The position numbers and the translations under genes are program-made. 64,000 nt of DNA from Benincasa hispida (lineage: Eukaryota > Streptophyta > Magnoliopsida > Cucurbitales > Cucurbitaceae), in NCBI RefSeq assembly GCF_009727055.1, contig NC_052359.1, forward strand, positions 22,974,501-23,038,500. Direction: 5' to 3'. Each line of letters opens with the position of its first letter. Within the stretch, counting starts at the first letter, position 1. The notes under the pieces are model-generated. The model made no database searches. It was not told the origin of the DNA and worked only from the letters and a program-made list of their open reading frames with translations. Positions 34,819 through 47,667 of this stretch are shown piece after piece.

Positions 34819-34828
34819 NNNNNNNNNN
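34819..34828. other. Assembly gap (10 N)
   Basis: Ten N inside LTR D. Ten may be a placeholder, so true length is unknown. The flanks on both sides contain related 'atatcaaaatataa' / 'acctatagt' text; this also occurs as two related segments in gap-free LTRs (for example 720..780), so it need not be a gap-filling error. Confidence 0.98.
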
Positions 34829-36249
34829 CTTTTATTATATCAAAATATAATATATACTACCTATAGTGTATATAATATCACATATAATATAATCAATAAT
34901 TTATTGTCTCTCAATAATTACATTATTTAATATAGATCAAATTTATATTAAAAATTAATTATACAAATCCAATTCATATAATTAATACTTGAATCATATT
35001 CAAATATTTATTTCCTCTCGAATAAACTTTATATTATAATGTATCAAATACATTATATTAGTTATATCAAATACAATTAATTTAAGTTACATTATATTAG
35101 TTATATCAAATACAATTAATTTAAGTTAATTATATCATATATAATTAATTTCCTCTATTAATTTGAATAATTCAAATTAATCCAAAAATAATTTGATTCT
35201 TAACAACCCTAGTTGAATTACCGAGGGGACCTTATAGACCTGTAGATTGAAGCTCAACAGTATTTGGATAATTAACTAACCTTTAATTAAATAACCCAAC
35301 TTCCATTAACTGCAAGTCACTCCACTAAAGACTGACAGCTGTACTCTTTGCATGACAAACATATTTCTATGTCCATTGGAGATAACAAATCAACAGTGCA
35401 ATGACCCTTCACAAATTACTCGTAAGTACAGTTAGGCCAAAATTACCGTTTTGCCCTTATAGTTACATCTAATTCCTTAAGTACCACCGATCCCTCTAAT
35501 AAACAATAAGTCATAGTCCAACTATGACCAAACCCCTTTCGGGCCAAGAAAGGGTGTGGCGTCATATTGCTCAAGTCTCGGAATTAGCCCTTAAGGGAGC
35601 AATTTATCTACTTACCCCGACATTAGGAAATGAGTGAATTTCATATTGTGTAGTTGTGTTTCCAGCTCCCCAATCAGATGAATCACCAAAATGGTAGGCA
35701 TATTGAGTCGAAAAACTAGCCACTCTCACCCATGCAAATCAAAGGACTGCTTTCATAGGCAGGAGTTCAAAACTCACTCATCATGTCACATATGGTCATC
35801 CTGGTGAAATGTAAGTCTCTACTATTAACAGTATTATATAATGAGACTATTCATTTCGTAGTCCGATCTTATACAAACCCTTTTTTGTAGAATAACCCCC
35901 TTTACATGTCTCTACATGAATGATCAGGATCAGATCATTTGTAGAACTTTACAACCATTTTAACATCTACAAAGCGGGTCGTATTCATAGTGCCACCAGG
36001 ATAAGGTACCCAACGTTATCCATCTACTATAGACCATTCAGGTTATCACTTAAACACAATCTACCTGTATGTCTCTACATACATGTTTAAGCTACAGAAG
36101 ATAACCTTGGATGTTTGTTTATTAGATTTGTGAGTTAATGCTACTAAATGTCGAATGAAATACATCTGATTTTATTAAATAAATAAACTTTTTGTCCAAT
36201 ACAATTACAAACTATAAGACCCATGAGATTTAGGGTATCAACCCCAACA

Positions 36250-38604
36250 TTATTAACCCCAGAAAACTGCGCATCTCACTGACTGTAGTTATACGAGGCC
36301 AACTTGTAACTACTTCAATCTTTGCGGGGTCAATAGATGCTTCTTCCTTTGTCACCACATGTCCTAGAAAGGACACCTGCCTCAACCAAAACTCACATTT
36401 GGAAAATTTAGCATATGACTTATTCGCCCTCAAAGTCTCCAAAATCTTTCGTAAATGCTCCTTGTGTTCTGCCTTTGTCTTGGAGTAAACCATTATATCA
36501 TCAATGAAAACTATCACAAAAATGTCAAGGAATTCCTTGAACACCCTATTCATAAGGTCCATAAATACTACAGGAGCATTCATTAAACCGAACAACACTC
36601 CGATGAACTCATAATGCCTATACCTCAAACGAAAAGTTGTCTTGGGTATATCATTGTCCTTTATCCTCAATTAATGGTAACCCAACAGAAGATTAATCTT
36701 GGAGAACACTGTAGCTCCCTACATCTGGTTGAACAAGTCATCAATCCTGGGAAGTGGATACTTATTTTTTATAGTCACTTTATTCAACTCCCTGTAGTCA
36801 ATGCAGAGACACAATGATCTTTCTTTCTTTTTCACAAATAACACTCGTGCACCCCAAGGTGACACACTAGGACCTATGAAAAACCATTATCCAGCAACTC
36901 TTGCAACTAAATCTTGAGATCCTTCTATTATGTTGGAGCCATTATATATGAAGCTTTCGAGATAGAAATTGTGTCTAGCTCCAAATCGATCATAAAATCC
37001 ATCTCCCGATGTAGTGGAAAACTTGCGAGATCCTCTGGAAAACATCGGGTAAGCTCTTACTACTGGCTCTGAAGTCAAGAAGACCTCAGCCTCTCTAGTG
37101 TCCACAACACTGGCCAAAATACTCTAGGTACCTTGGTTAAACAACCTATTGGCTTTCATAGTTGAAATTTCTTTGGGTAGAACTACAGTTTCAGCCTATT
37201 TAAACTTGAAACTGGCTTCCGTAGGAGGGTTAAAAATCTCTTCCTTGCGAGAGCAATCTATACTAGCATGATTAGCAGCCAACCAATCTATGCCTAGCAT
37301 CACATCCAAATCATGCATGTTTAGAACTATCAAGGTCACATCTAATGTATGATTTTCTATTTCTACCTGACATACCTTTATCTTTTCATTAGCTAACATG
37401 ATTTCTCCTGACAGAGTAGAAACTGATATGACATACTCTAACGATTCTAATTCCAGCATGGTGCGCGTTACAAATGTTGATGATATGAATGAGTGAGATG
37501 AATTGAAGTCAAACAAAACTAATGCATAGTGTCCCAAGATTACCCTATTACTAATGATGACTCGAACCACCCTGATCCAAGCTCATAGGCTGACCCATGT
37601 TATCAAATATATTCCTCTTGGGGCACTTCTTAGATTTACTCTCTCTGGCCACATCGAAAAAAAAAACTTCAGTATCGGCTAGACAACATCCCCAATGACG
37701 TCTACCACATGTCGAACATAACATCTTATCCTCTTTAACAGCTACAGATTGCGAGCCCTGCTGCCCCCAATGTCGTGGAGCCCTGTCTGTGTTCGACTCT
37801 TTTATGGAGGCTCTGAAGGCCTCTAATCTATCTTCTTCTGACCTGAAGAGGATCTTGCTCCTTGTGATCTCATGTTCCCCACCCCTACAGTGAAATCTAT
37901 TTTGGCTGCTATATGTAACACTGTTGCATAACTGATGGGTTCATGGGCTAGTACATGAGCTCTTAGTTCATTCTTCAGACCTTGGATAACCTCTCTATCT
38001 TATCCTCCTTTGCGGTCACCAACTTGGGAGAAAAATGAGATAGCTTGGTGAATTTTTGTCCGTACTTCGCCACAAATAAGACCCCATGCTTTAGATTCAT
38101 GAACTCTGCCTGCTTATTATATCTCTTGTCAACAAAAAAAAGTACTATAAAATAGCTCTTTCAATTGATTCCAGGTAACCCGCCCTTCGTTGGTGTTGAC
38201 AAAATTCTCGGCTTATTGCCACCAAATCTCAACATCATCAGTCAACATAAATACTGCACATTAAAGCTTCTGGTCCTCCAAGCATTTCATATAGCAAAAA
38301 ATAGTCTCAATGGAGCGACCCATCAAAAGTACAGGGGCTATACTTTTTGAAGTCTCGTAAATGTTATGCCTCTACTGATAGGTTTGATATATTCTGATTC
38401 TGGACCTATACTAGAGGCATTTGGACTTGTGAAGGTGGTTCGGGCTATTTGCTCTGCCACAATGTCCTTCAGCTGCCCAATCATAGTCTTTGTGATTATT
38501 TCTCCTATTGCTGCAACCAATGTTGTATACTCTGTCGAAATAGTAGGTGAAATAGGTGTCTGCATAGGCTTAGTCGAATTCTTGGTCTGACCTCTTGTTT
38601 TCAC
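36250..38604 (-). pseudogene. Ty3/gypsy gag-protease-RT of element K, truncated and inactivated
   Basis: The element reads leftward. Gag begins at ATG 38604 ('MKTRGQTKNSTKPM'). The gag core 'TWNQLKELF' and 'DKRYNKQAEFMNLKHG' lie around 38070..38190. A zinc-knuckle-like 'CSTCGRRHWGCCLADT' is at about 37670..37730. Protease spans 37196..37570: the active site reads 'LFDFNSSHSFIS', where the family has D-S/T-G, so the Gly/Ser positions are altered, followed by 'HDLDVMLGIDWL'. RT spans about 36250..37140, with '[17 protein letters not shown]' and the FIDD active site at 36497..36508, then '[16 protein letters not shown]'. Many stops break the frames between 36670 and 37190. The rest of pol is cut off by LTR D. 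Confidence 0.9.
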
Positions 38605-39006
38605 TTCTTACCCCTCTATCCTAGAAAGGTCATGTGGTGGAATTGGATCTTCCGGGATGGAAAGGTTCTAATCCTCGGGGTCCTGCACCCCTGATGTGGA
38701 AAGGTCCTTAACAGGTGGGACTAGATCTTAGGAAACTTGAGTCCTTCCTCGGACTTTTCTTTTTACTCTTTACTTAGGTGTCATGTCCCATCATATACTC
38801 AAAGTTAAATTTTACTAAATTTCTCCTCATAAAGACATGTTTACTAAGGCATTAAATGAAACTATTCTCATGCAATACATACTGAAACTTTTACTTGTAA
38901 GACATACATGGCAATCACAAAGAATCCGTTACTAGGCCATAGAAACTATCTGGACTTACATAGTAAGTTAGTATACATAACCCAAAACATGGGCTCTGAT
39001 ACCAAC
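38605..39006 (-). mobile_element. Element K leader and primer binding site
   Basis: Leader between LTR and gag. The primer site TGGTATCAGAGC is read on minus at 38993..39004, two bases from the LTR end ACA. The initiator Met tRNA primer is used by both gypsy and copia elements. No frame of note. Confidence 0.75.
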
Positions 39007-39555
39007 TGTAATGACCCGGCTCCCTAGGACTCAAACGAGGTCGTTATTATAGACATGCATGCATACAGTTCAAATTGACATATTTTCATGACTTAGTAAA
39101 ACCAAATAAATATCATAAAATAATTAACTTTATTAAAATAAATAACTGAAATTCATTTAAGAGGGTACCCTTAGAACCATAAAACAAAACTAAAAATTCT
39201 CTTAAAAAGTTTAAAAGCACAACTACCAAAACTCCAAGTTCAAACGTTGATACTAGAAATTTTAAAACATAAAATCCTAAAAACATTGAGCAGAAGCATA
39301 TGACTGGTCCCAATGGCTCAATCATAGATTTCGCTTATCATTCTTTAGTGTGTTCTTACCTTTACCTTAAAAAAAAACATGAGAAAGAATGAGTATAAAA
39401 TACTCAGTAAGTAATCCCACTACTAGGGTCAGGCTAGGCATCCATGTCCTCTAGATGTCACTCTCTAGTGGGACATGCATAAACCTCTATTTTCCATGGG
39501 ATGACCATCAAGTGGATAATTGAACTCGCTCTACCGTAAGTGAGATGTACCCACA
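39007..39555 (-). mobile_element. 5' LTR of gypsy element K, truncated
   Basis: On plus it starts TGTAATGACCC next to the primer site. 549 bases remain before copia LTR M cuts in at 39556. No coding potential; the minus frame 39113..39325 is chance. Confidence 0.7.
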
Positions 39556-41225
39556 TGTTAGGTTTTATGCCCTAAAACTCATAGATAGTAAGTGTTATTA
39601 ATTGACTGTCATCAATAAAGAGTTATAGATATTAATTCAATAAATGTTATTGTGTTGTTTTTTATTTTGTCTTAATAACCCTAAATCCAATAAACTAACA
39701 TCCAAGGTTACCTTATGAGTCTGAACTATATGTGGAGATATATAAGGATCAATGTTCAAGATACAACCTAAAAGGTGTATAGTATAGAGATGAGGATGGG
39801 TATCTTATCCTGGTAACACTATGGATACGACCTACTTTGTATTTGATACAAACACAATGATCTAACACGTTCGTGTAGGTGACATGCGAGTGGGGGTATC
39901 CTATGCAATGAGTTTGCATAAGACCGGACTGCAAAATAGTAACCACTAGATGTAATACTGTTGACTAGTTAGGTATTATTTCACTAAGATGGCCTAGGAA
40001 ACTTAGTCTTAATCCTGAGTATATTATGAACTTCTGTTCATGAGGGATTGTCCTTTGATTTGTATAAGTGAGAGAGGCCAGTTCTCCAACTCAATAAGCC
40101 TACCATTTTGAGGACAAGACCGAGTGGGGAGCTGGGAACATAATAATAAAAAATGGAATTCACTCATTCGCATCTTCAGGTTAAGTAGATGAGTGTTCCC
40201 TTAAATGGTGTCTCCAGGACTTGAATAAAGGATCCTACCCTCACATTGGCTCGAGAGGAGTTTCTATTTATTGGTTAGACCATAAACAAATTGTTCATTG
40301 GAGGAGCATTAGTACTTAAGGAATCAAAAGTAACCCAAGGGTAAAATGATAATTTGATCCAGTTGGAGTTACAAATACTCGTGAAGGACTAACTTGCTAT
40401 TATTAGTCTATATCCGTGGACACAAAAATATATCTGTAGTGAGAAGAGTGTAGTTGTGGGTCTTTAGTAGAATGTACCCACAATTAACGAATATTGATTA
40501 ACTTGGTTAGTGAGTTTAGCCAATTAATATCATATCGTTGGAGCTTTTGATCTGTCTACCAGGTCTCCTTGTTAGCTCACTAAAGGATATTACAGACAAT
40601 TGATTTGAATTGTTCAAATCAATTTGAGGAAATTGTATATTAATATGATTAATATGTAATTAATTATGGATGTGATCTATAATTCAAATTAAGTTGAAAA
40701 GAAACATTTGAATGAGATTCAAATAATTAATTCAAGTGAATTAGATTCACAAAAAATTAATTAATAAATAGAGAGGCGTTGCACATAGATATACGATATT
40801 TATGATAATTAAATATATACACGTTAAATTGGATTTAATGTATAAATAGTTATTTAATTAATGTGCTAATTAATAAAATAAATGTTATTTAATTAATTGT
40901 GCACAAGAAAAAATTGGAAAAAGACTTGGAGAAGGGGGTTGACCCTTCTCTATATAAAGTCTTCCTTATAGCCCTTTTGAAGCAAGCATTCATTGTGCAA
41001 ATTTTTTCCTAAGCCGTAGAAAGAAATCATCTCTACCCTCTCAAAGATTTTTCCTCCTCACCCTTTTCCAATAGTTGGATACCACTTATCCTTCTATTGG
41101 AATCCTTGAGAATAACCAGGTTATTCTCGTGGTCGTGTTCAAAATTGTTCGAGGAGACGTTTGTGTTTAAGATCGTTGGAGGAGTCTTTCATTGAAAAAT
41201 CGAAAGGATCGTTCTATGAGCTTGG
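39556..41225 (+). mobile_element. Copia LTR M
   Basis: It starts TGTTAGGTTTTATGCCC, a diverged member of the LTR group (blocks 'aagaccggact', 'ttctgttcatgaggg', 'acaaaaatatatctgtagtg'). A likely core promoter TATATAAA lies at 40951..40958, downstream of 'gagaagggggttgaccc'. Near 41100 come 'gagaataaccaggttattctcgtgg' phrases, as in the other LTRs ('gagaataccaaggt'). Its 3' end is replaced by the inverted LTR N. Confidence 0.75.
40951..40958 (+). promoter_or_regulatory. TATA box of LTR M
   Basis: TATATAAA in 'cttctctatataaagtc', with a transcription start expected near 40985. Confidence 0.5.
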
Positions 41226-42882
41226 TGAAGGGATCGAATCCCAAGCGGAAGCGTGTGATCGCCTTGCAATTTTATTTTTGATTTTACATAAACAAAATAC
41301 GGTATAAAAATAATAACATAATGGATAAACAATCAAGAATAGCATGCATTTAAGAGAAGAAAAGAGGAAAGAGCTAAAACTTTCCTTTGTAAATTCTCAA
41401 ATTCTTCACGAGTCCTGCCGCGTCTTCTCCGGAACGTCTCTTCAATGATCAAGGGACACCACCATAAGTGAAACCTTGTTATTCTTTAGGATCCCAAGAA
41501 TTGGATGTGTGGTCTCCAAGACTTGGAAGAGGAAAAAGTAGTAGGGGAAAAAAGAGAGATTTTGAGAGAAGTAGTAGGAGACTAGGATTCAAAATTCTCA
41601 ATTCAATTGTGTCACAAACATGGGCCATGAAGACCTATTTAAAGACAGGAGGGGTGACCCCCTTCTTCTAGTCTTTCACATTCCTACTCTAGTTCTAATT
41701 TAATTAAATAAATTTTATTTAATTAATTAGTCCAATAATTAAATAACCATATATATTAAATCCAATTTAATATATATAATTAATAAATAAATAAATAAAC
41801 ATCACATGTTTATTTATCTCTACTTCTAAAAAATTAGTTATTTAATTAATTAACTATTAATTAATCAATTAAACGACTATACTAAATCATATTTAATATA
41901 AAATTAATCAACATATAATTATCACATATTTATATGTATTCATCTATTTTATATTTGAATCTTACTCAAATATTTTTCTCTCTTAATTATAGATCACATC
42001 TATAATTAACCATATTATATTAATCTCATTAATATGCAACTGATTTGAAACAATTCACATCATTCCTCTTATATAACCTTTAGTGAGCTAATAAGGGGAC
42101 CTTATGGACCTATAGATTAGAAGCTCCAATGATAAAAGATTAATTAATTAAACTCTTTAATTAAATTAATCAATTTTCATTAACTACCAGTCACTCCACT
42201 AAAGACCGATAATTGCATTCTTCACACTGTAAATTTATTTTGTGTCCACGAATACAACCAATCAACAGTGAGTCGACCCTTCATAAATTGCTCATAATTA
42301 TACATGGGTCAAAATACCGTTTTACCCTTGTAGTTACATCTAACTCCTTAAATACCACAGATCCCCCTAATGAACAAGCAGTTTATAGTCCAACTATAAA
42401 GCAACGGCTCTCGAGCCAATGAGAGGTTGAGACTTCAATGTTCAAGACTTGGAATCAGCTATTAAGGGAGCAATTTATCTACTTTCCCTAAGGTCGAAAA
42501 ATGAGTGAATTCCATCTTGTGTAGTTGTGTTTCAAACTCCTTACTCGGATAAGTCCCCAAAATGATAGACTTGTTGAATTGGCTAACAAGGCCACTCTCA
42601 CCCATACAAATCAAATTGTTGCCCTCATAGATAGGAGGGGTTCATAGCTCACTCAGGATTAAGGTCAAGTCACCAATGGTCATCCTAGTGAAATGTAAGT
42701 CTCTTCTAGAAACGGTGTTATATAGAGAGACTATTCATTTCACGGTTTGGTCTTATACAAACTCTTGGTATAGAATACCCCCACTCGCATGTCCCACATG
42801 AACGATCAGGATCACATCATTTATAGCACTTTACAACAATTGTAACATCTACAAAGCAGGTCGTATTCGTAATGTCACCAGA
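41226..42882 (-). mobile_element. Reverse copia LTR N, truncated
   Basis: On plus it begins TGAAGGGATCG, the reverse of the usual LTR end. It runs through reverse blocks ('ctattaagggagcaatttatc', 'cccttgtagttacatct', 'aacgatcaggatcac') to 'gtcaccaga', where the first 150 or so bases of the LTR are missing and gypsy L begins. It faces LTR M. The plus frame 41468..41671 is inside it and not a gene. Confidence 0.75.
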
Positions 42883-44868
42883 ACTGGTCTATACCTAAGA
42901 ATACTAGTGAGATTAGGAGTTTTCATGGACTAGATGGTTTCTATAGGAGGTTCATTAGAGATTTTAGTTCTATAGTTGCAACACTTAATGAACCTATAAA
43001 GAAAAATGTAAAGTTTTATTGGGGACAAGTACAAGAACGTGCTTTCAACCATCTTAAAGATAAGCTATGTAATGTGCCTTTATTTGTCTTACAAAAATTT
43101 GAGCTAACATATGAAATTGAGTGTGATGCCAGTGGAATAGGGATTAGAGTTGTTTTAACGCAGGATCAAAGACCACTAATGTACTTCAGTGAGAAGCTAG
43201 TGGAGCTGCCTTGAAATATCCTACATATGATAATGAGCTTTATGCCTTAGTGAGAGCACTACAAACGTGGCAACATTACTTATAGCCAAAGGAGTTTGTT
43301 ATTTATACTGACCACCAAATTTTACAACACTTGAAAGGCCAACAAAAGCTTAATCGAAGACATACAGAATGGTTGGAGTTCATTGAAATTTTTCCTTATG
43401 TGATACGGTATAAGAAAGGTAAGGAAAATGTAATTGCTGATGCGTTATCTAGGAGGTATGTTTTGCTAAACGTCTTTCATACTAGTTTGCTTGGTTTTGA
43501 ACATATTTAGACACTTATTTTGCACCTATTGTTGAAAATCTCATGCAAAAACGTGTTGTGCCTAACTCTATGATGTTTGATGGGTTTCTGTTTAGGAAGA
43601 ATAAGCTTTGCATTCCCACTTGTTTTATTCGTGAGTTATTAGTTAAAGAAGCGAATGGGGGAGGGGGGTTTAATGGGACATTTTGGAATAGCTAAGTCAT
43701 ATGACATGTTAAATGAACACTTTATTGGCCTAAAATGAGGCGTGATGTACATAAAGAGTGAAAGATTCATTGCATGTAAGGAAGCCAAGTCTAAGTCAAA
43801 ACCACATGGTCTATAATTTCCTTTACCAACTCCTAGTGAACCATGGTTAGATATTTCAATGGATTTTGTGCTTGAGTTACCTCAATTTAAGAGAGGAAAG
43901 GATAGCATTTTTTGGGTATTCGACAGGTTTAGCAAAATGACATATTTCATTGTATGTAATAAAACTAATGATGCTAAACATGTGGTTAATATGTTTTTTA
44001 AAGATGTGGTAAATTGCATGGCATTCCTAGAAGTATTGTTAGTGATAGAGATGTGAAATTTTTAAGTCATTTTTGGAAAGTACTTTGGGAAAAGCTTGGT
44101 ACTAAGTTAGTTTACTCCACTACGTGTCATCCTTAAACTGATGGACAAATTAAGGTAGTCAATAGGATCTTGGTGACTATATTTAGGGCTATAATAGATA
44201 GAATAACCAAAACTTATGAGGATTTTCTACCATTTATTGAATTTGCATATAACAAGGTTGTTCATAGTGTTACTAAATGTACACTATTTGAGATTGGGTA
44301 TGGATTTAAACTTTTATCACCTATTGATTTGTTGTTTTTGCCTTATAACAAGGTTGTGAATTTTCAAGCTAATGAGAAAGCAACCACCACTCGGGAGCTA
44401 TATAAAGAGGTTAAAGAAAGGATTGAAAAGCAAAATTCCAAGGTAGCAGAGAGGGTTAATAAACAATGAAAGCCTATGATATGTAAGGAGGAAGATTGGG
44501 TTTCAGTCCACCTTCCGAAGGAAAGATTTTCACATCAACGAGGTTCTAAATTAAACCCAAAGGAGATGAATAAATCATTGACAATGTCTACCAGATTGAC
44601 TTGAAAGTGAATATGGTGTGAATGCTACTTTTAATGTTTCTGATTTAACTCCTTTTGATGTAGATAATGAACTATTCTAGGATGAATCCTTCAAAAGGGG
44701 GGAGAAGATGATATGAACCAGGACACTTTTGTGTTATCTCGAAGACCAATCACACGCTCAAGAGCCAAGAAGCTACAATTAGCGTTGAATTCTTACATAC
44801 AAATGGAGATAAACTCAATTGAGGGGGTTCAAACAGCAACATTTGTTCAGAAGCTCTATAATAATTAG
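42883..44868 (+). pseudogene. Ty3/gypsy RT end, RNase H and integrase of element L, inactivated
   Basis: The 3' half of a gypsy polyprotein. RT thumb and tether: 'RSFHGLDGFYRRFIRDFS' (42912..42965). RNase H: 'ECDASGIGI' (43120), '[17 protein letters not shown]' (43305) and '[16 protein letters not shown]' (43410). Integrase: an HHCC-region trace (43600..43790), where the frame is broken by added G bases near 43660. The core follows, with 'MDFVLELP' (43859), '[11 protein letters not shown]', '[12 protein letters not shown]' (44040) and 'DGQIKVVNRI' (44140), where the family has a Glu that is Lys here. The tail ends 'FNVSDLTPFDV' and 'RPITRSRAKKLQLA', TAG at 44866..44868. Stops at 43213, 44055 and elsewhere prevent translation. 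The 5' half was lost at the junction with LTR N. The lineage within gypsy is not assigned; no chromodomain is seen. Confidence 0.9.
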
Positions 44869-45297
44869 TTTCAGTTGATGCTACCAAATGAAACCAATTG
44901 CACTTATTTTAATTCCCATTTTTCTTAATTTGCAAACAATTTTTTTTCTTGGTATTTTCATTATTGGACCCATATTTATTTGGGTTTTTATTTTTTGATG
45001 TTTTGAGTTTTTAAGGGTTCCTATGAATGAAAATTCAGTCTCACCACCTTCTTTTGCAATTCTTGAATCAAGGTTGCATGCCAAAAACATTCAAATAAGT
45101 CTTATCACCTTGATTGTAGAGTGTTTAAACTTGGAGTAAGGAACTAATTCTCCTTATCTCTTGGTTTTCGATCAAAAGGTAATCCAAATCTAATCCTACC
45201 ATTTTTGTTAAATTGATTAGTGTTTAGAATTTGATATTATGGATTCAACAATTGGGTTCCTAATTTTTAATTTTTAAGGCTTTCATATCATTTTTTA

Positions 45298-45328
<31 letters not shown>

Positions 45329-46755
45329 TACACACCCCACAACATGAAGCCAAATCTTTAGAAGAGTCACCAATTTTTAATACAAAAATCAAGAGTAATT
45401 GCCACCATATCACAACAAATGAAGAACAACCGAAATGATAGAAGAAAGGGTGTCGTAAACCTCTCCATCAATCAAATAATATTTATATTCACCAAACTAA
45501 CTTACCTATACTACTGAGTAGCATAAATGGCAAGTTCAAAGTCGAGCCACATAAAACTAAATGCATGAATTAAAGTGCAGGAGAGTACAGAGAAACTAAA
45601 TGCAGCCATCCAATTTTGTAGGTAAGGAACATGATTTTAAAGTGTGTATAACAATAAATTGTGTACTTGAATCACAATTTAGAGGTAAATCAATATCTAC
45701 ACCACCTTTTTAATAGTTTAAAACTAAATCGATTTTCCAGAATTATAGTTTTGAAATGAAATGATACAAGAGGGCATCAAAAAAGGAACATTAAAGGTGT
45801 TAGTATTGAAATTTTAGGAAGTTTATTATTGTTAAATATAAAAGTTTAAATTTATTGAAAAGCTTCTTATGGTGTAGTCGACTTAATTAAAAGTAATAAT
45901 AGATTAACGAAAATTTTCAATCTAAATGAAAACATTGTTATGAATATTTGAATTACATGAGAATATTCTAATTAGATGTCCTACCCCAATTCATTTATAT
46001 TGGCTCTTTGTAACGTATATTCATACTTGTGTTGGCCAAGCGAAATCACGTGGAAAACACAAAATTTGGTTCTTGTTTTTTTGCTCAACAATATCCAATA
46101 CCTTGTAGAAACAGAGGGATTATTTGGGTTGCAATGTTAAAAATTAAAACATGTCATATGGTCCAATACCCCGATAGAAAAATAGCTACATAATGCAGTT
46201 TCTTAATGCTTTATTTTTTACAGCAAATTGATAAACCCAATTTTTAAAATGTGAAAAGGATAAAAATAACTTCAAATGAGAAAATCAAGAAAACATAACG
46301 AATCTGAAATCATGTTTCAAAAAATGACCCGACAGTAAGTTAATAACGTACAGTGAATCTTCTTTTGAAAATCATTCAAAGATAAAATAAATTAAACCAT
46401 AGGATACATACATAACATTTAATTAATTAATTAAAAACACGATTACCTTGTATTTGAAAGCAAAAAACAAATGAAGTGTGTTCATTCAACTTAGCCTAAA
46501 AATCAAATCAAAAAGAAAGAAAATGCAGTTCCAGGGTTTAACCAAAGATCTCTCATAAAGTAGTTTAATCTCTCTGCAACGTGAAGTCAGTCAAACAAAA
46601 GTGTGAAAAGATGCATTTACCATCATAAAACTGAAAACGCCCCATAGTAAAGAAAAAAAAAACAAATCTTGAGACAGATGAACAGCGGAAAATCAAGAAG
46701 ATTAGGCCTACCAACTCAATAGTTTCCTAATACAATCCTACATCTAAAAAGCCTC
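44869..46755. other. Intergenic DNA between gypsy L and RPP1
   Basis: AT-rich and free of the LTR blocks that fill the rest of the window. The part next to 44868 may be L's 3' LTR, but no TG..CA boundary or repeat is visible. A TA/CA microsatellite lies at 45299..45336. The right end (about 46550..46755) is the probable 3' untranslated region of RPP1. No reading frame of interest. Confidence 0.6.
45299..45336. repeat. TA/CA compound microsatellite
   Basis: About nine TA units run directly into about ten CA units with one interruption ('cacacatacacac'). Confidence 0.9.
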
Positions 46756-47657
46756 CTAATCGAATAAGCTAAATCCCATGTCGTCGTCGCTCTCTTCCTT
46801 TGGCTCCTCCTGCACAATAGGCTTAAATGAACAAATCCCAGAAAAGGGGAAAAGGGGACAAATGAAACTAAATTGAAACAATAAGATTGGTTCTAAATCA
46901 CCACCATGTCAATCAATGAAGGTGACAATTAAAATTAAAGTGTGCATTAAGTAGAAATTACGCTCATCAATGTTAAGCTTTCTATTGAATATCTTAGATG
47001 CATATTCCTAAACCACATTTTCTATGTTGCTAATCCAAGTTCGAAGGGATATTATGAATCACCTAATGGGTTAACTACGAAAATCTAAATCGAAGAAGCA
47101 CGGCAACAGTAGAAACAATTTATTTGTTCTCCATAATTAACTGATTCAGTACTCAGAACTAACTGGTATTAGTATTAGCAACATACAGAATGTGGGTTAT
47201 ATGCGTATATTTGAAAGAGATTCTTATTGAAAATCGAGAGTTATTGGAAAGTTAGAGCTAGCAGAAGCAGAGAAGTATATTGGATAAAAGGGTACATACC
47301 TTCTTTTCCTCGACGGCAGGAGCGGCAGCAGCGCTAACGGCAGGAGCAGCTACAGCCACAGGAGCAGCAGCGCCACCTCCACAGCCAACATTCAGAAGAA
47401 GGTCCCCAATATTCCTCTTCTCCGCCAATTTAGCAAACAGGCTGGGCCAGTAAGATTCCACAGAGAGCCCCGCCGCTGCTATTACCGCTGCAATCTTTTC
47501 CGCCTAGACCCAATAAGCAAATTAATCACACATCAAACGAATCCAAAAAAGAAAAAAAGATAAATACACAGAAAGAGAATGGTTCTACAGTGATTGCAAT
47601 TCCGTCATCGTGAAGAGCCAGGGCGGCGTAGGCGCAGGCGAGTTCACTGGTAGACAT
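46756..47657 (-). CDS. RPP1: 60S acidic ribosomal protein P1 (three coding exons)
   Basis: P1 pairs with P2 and binds P0 to form the lateral stalk of the cytosolic 60S subunit, which recruits the elongation-factor GTPases. Exons: 47589..47657 (residues 1-23, starting [19 protein letters not shown]), 47300..47503 (24-91) and 46756..46809 (92-108, stop TAG at 46756..46758). Introns are 85 and 490 bases, both GT..AG (CT..AC on plus) and both phase 0, so the 108-residue frame is continuous and free of stops. Residues 1-60 hold the helical dimerisation domain ('[20 protein letters not shown]', '[19 protein letters not shown]'), then a Gly and Ala/Pro hinge (about 63-88), then the acidic tail ending [11 protein letters not shown], which is the family signature. 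Plant P1 is usually about 110 residues. One small oddity is Cys in the hinge start NVGCGGG, where Ser is common. The start is the first ATG after the promoter and fits the family N terminus. It is the only intact gene in the window. Confidence 0.97.
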
Positions 47658-47667
47658 TGCGTAGGAC

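Larger units (their letters stand above)
34693..36249 (-). mobile_element. Reverse copia LTR D, with sequence gap
   Basis: It reads leftward from CCCCAACA (36242..36249) with the standard blocks in reverse ('cacttaaacacaatctacct', 'caaacccctttcgggcc', 'tgcccttatagttaca'). Its left end is AT-rich, includes a CA microsatellite and the 10-N gap, and has no clear TGAA terminus. Length is about 1.56 kb, shorter than complete copies, so the U5 end is missing. It interrupts the gypsy pol at 36250. Confidence 0.8.

Noticed and set aside
34780..34870. Duplicated flanks on both sides of the N gap as a gap-filling artefact
   Set aside because: Two related 'acctatagt' segments also occur in gap-free LTRs, so the similarity is natural to the family.
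36230..36670. Intact 146-codon RT protein on minus as a possible functional gene
   Set aside because: The gypsy sequence ends at 36250 where the frame enters LTR D, and the upstream RT part is full of stops.
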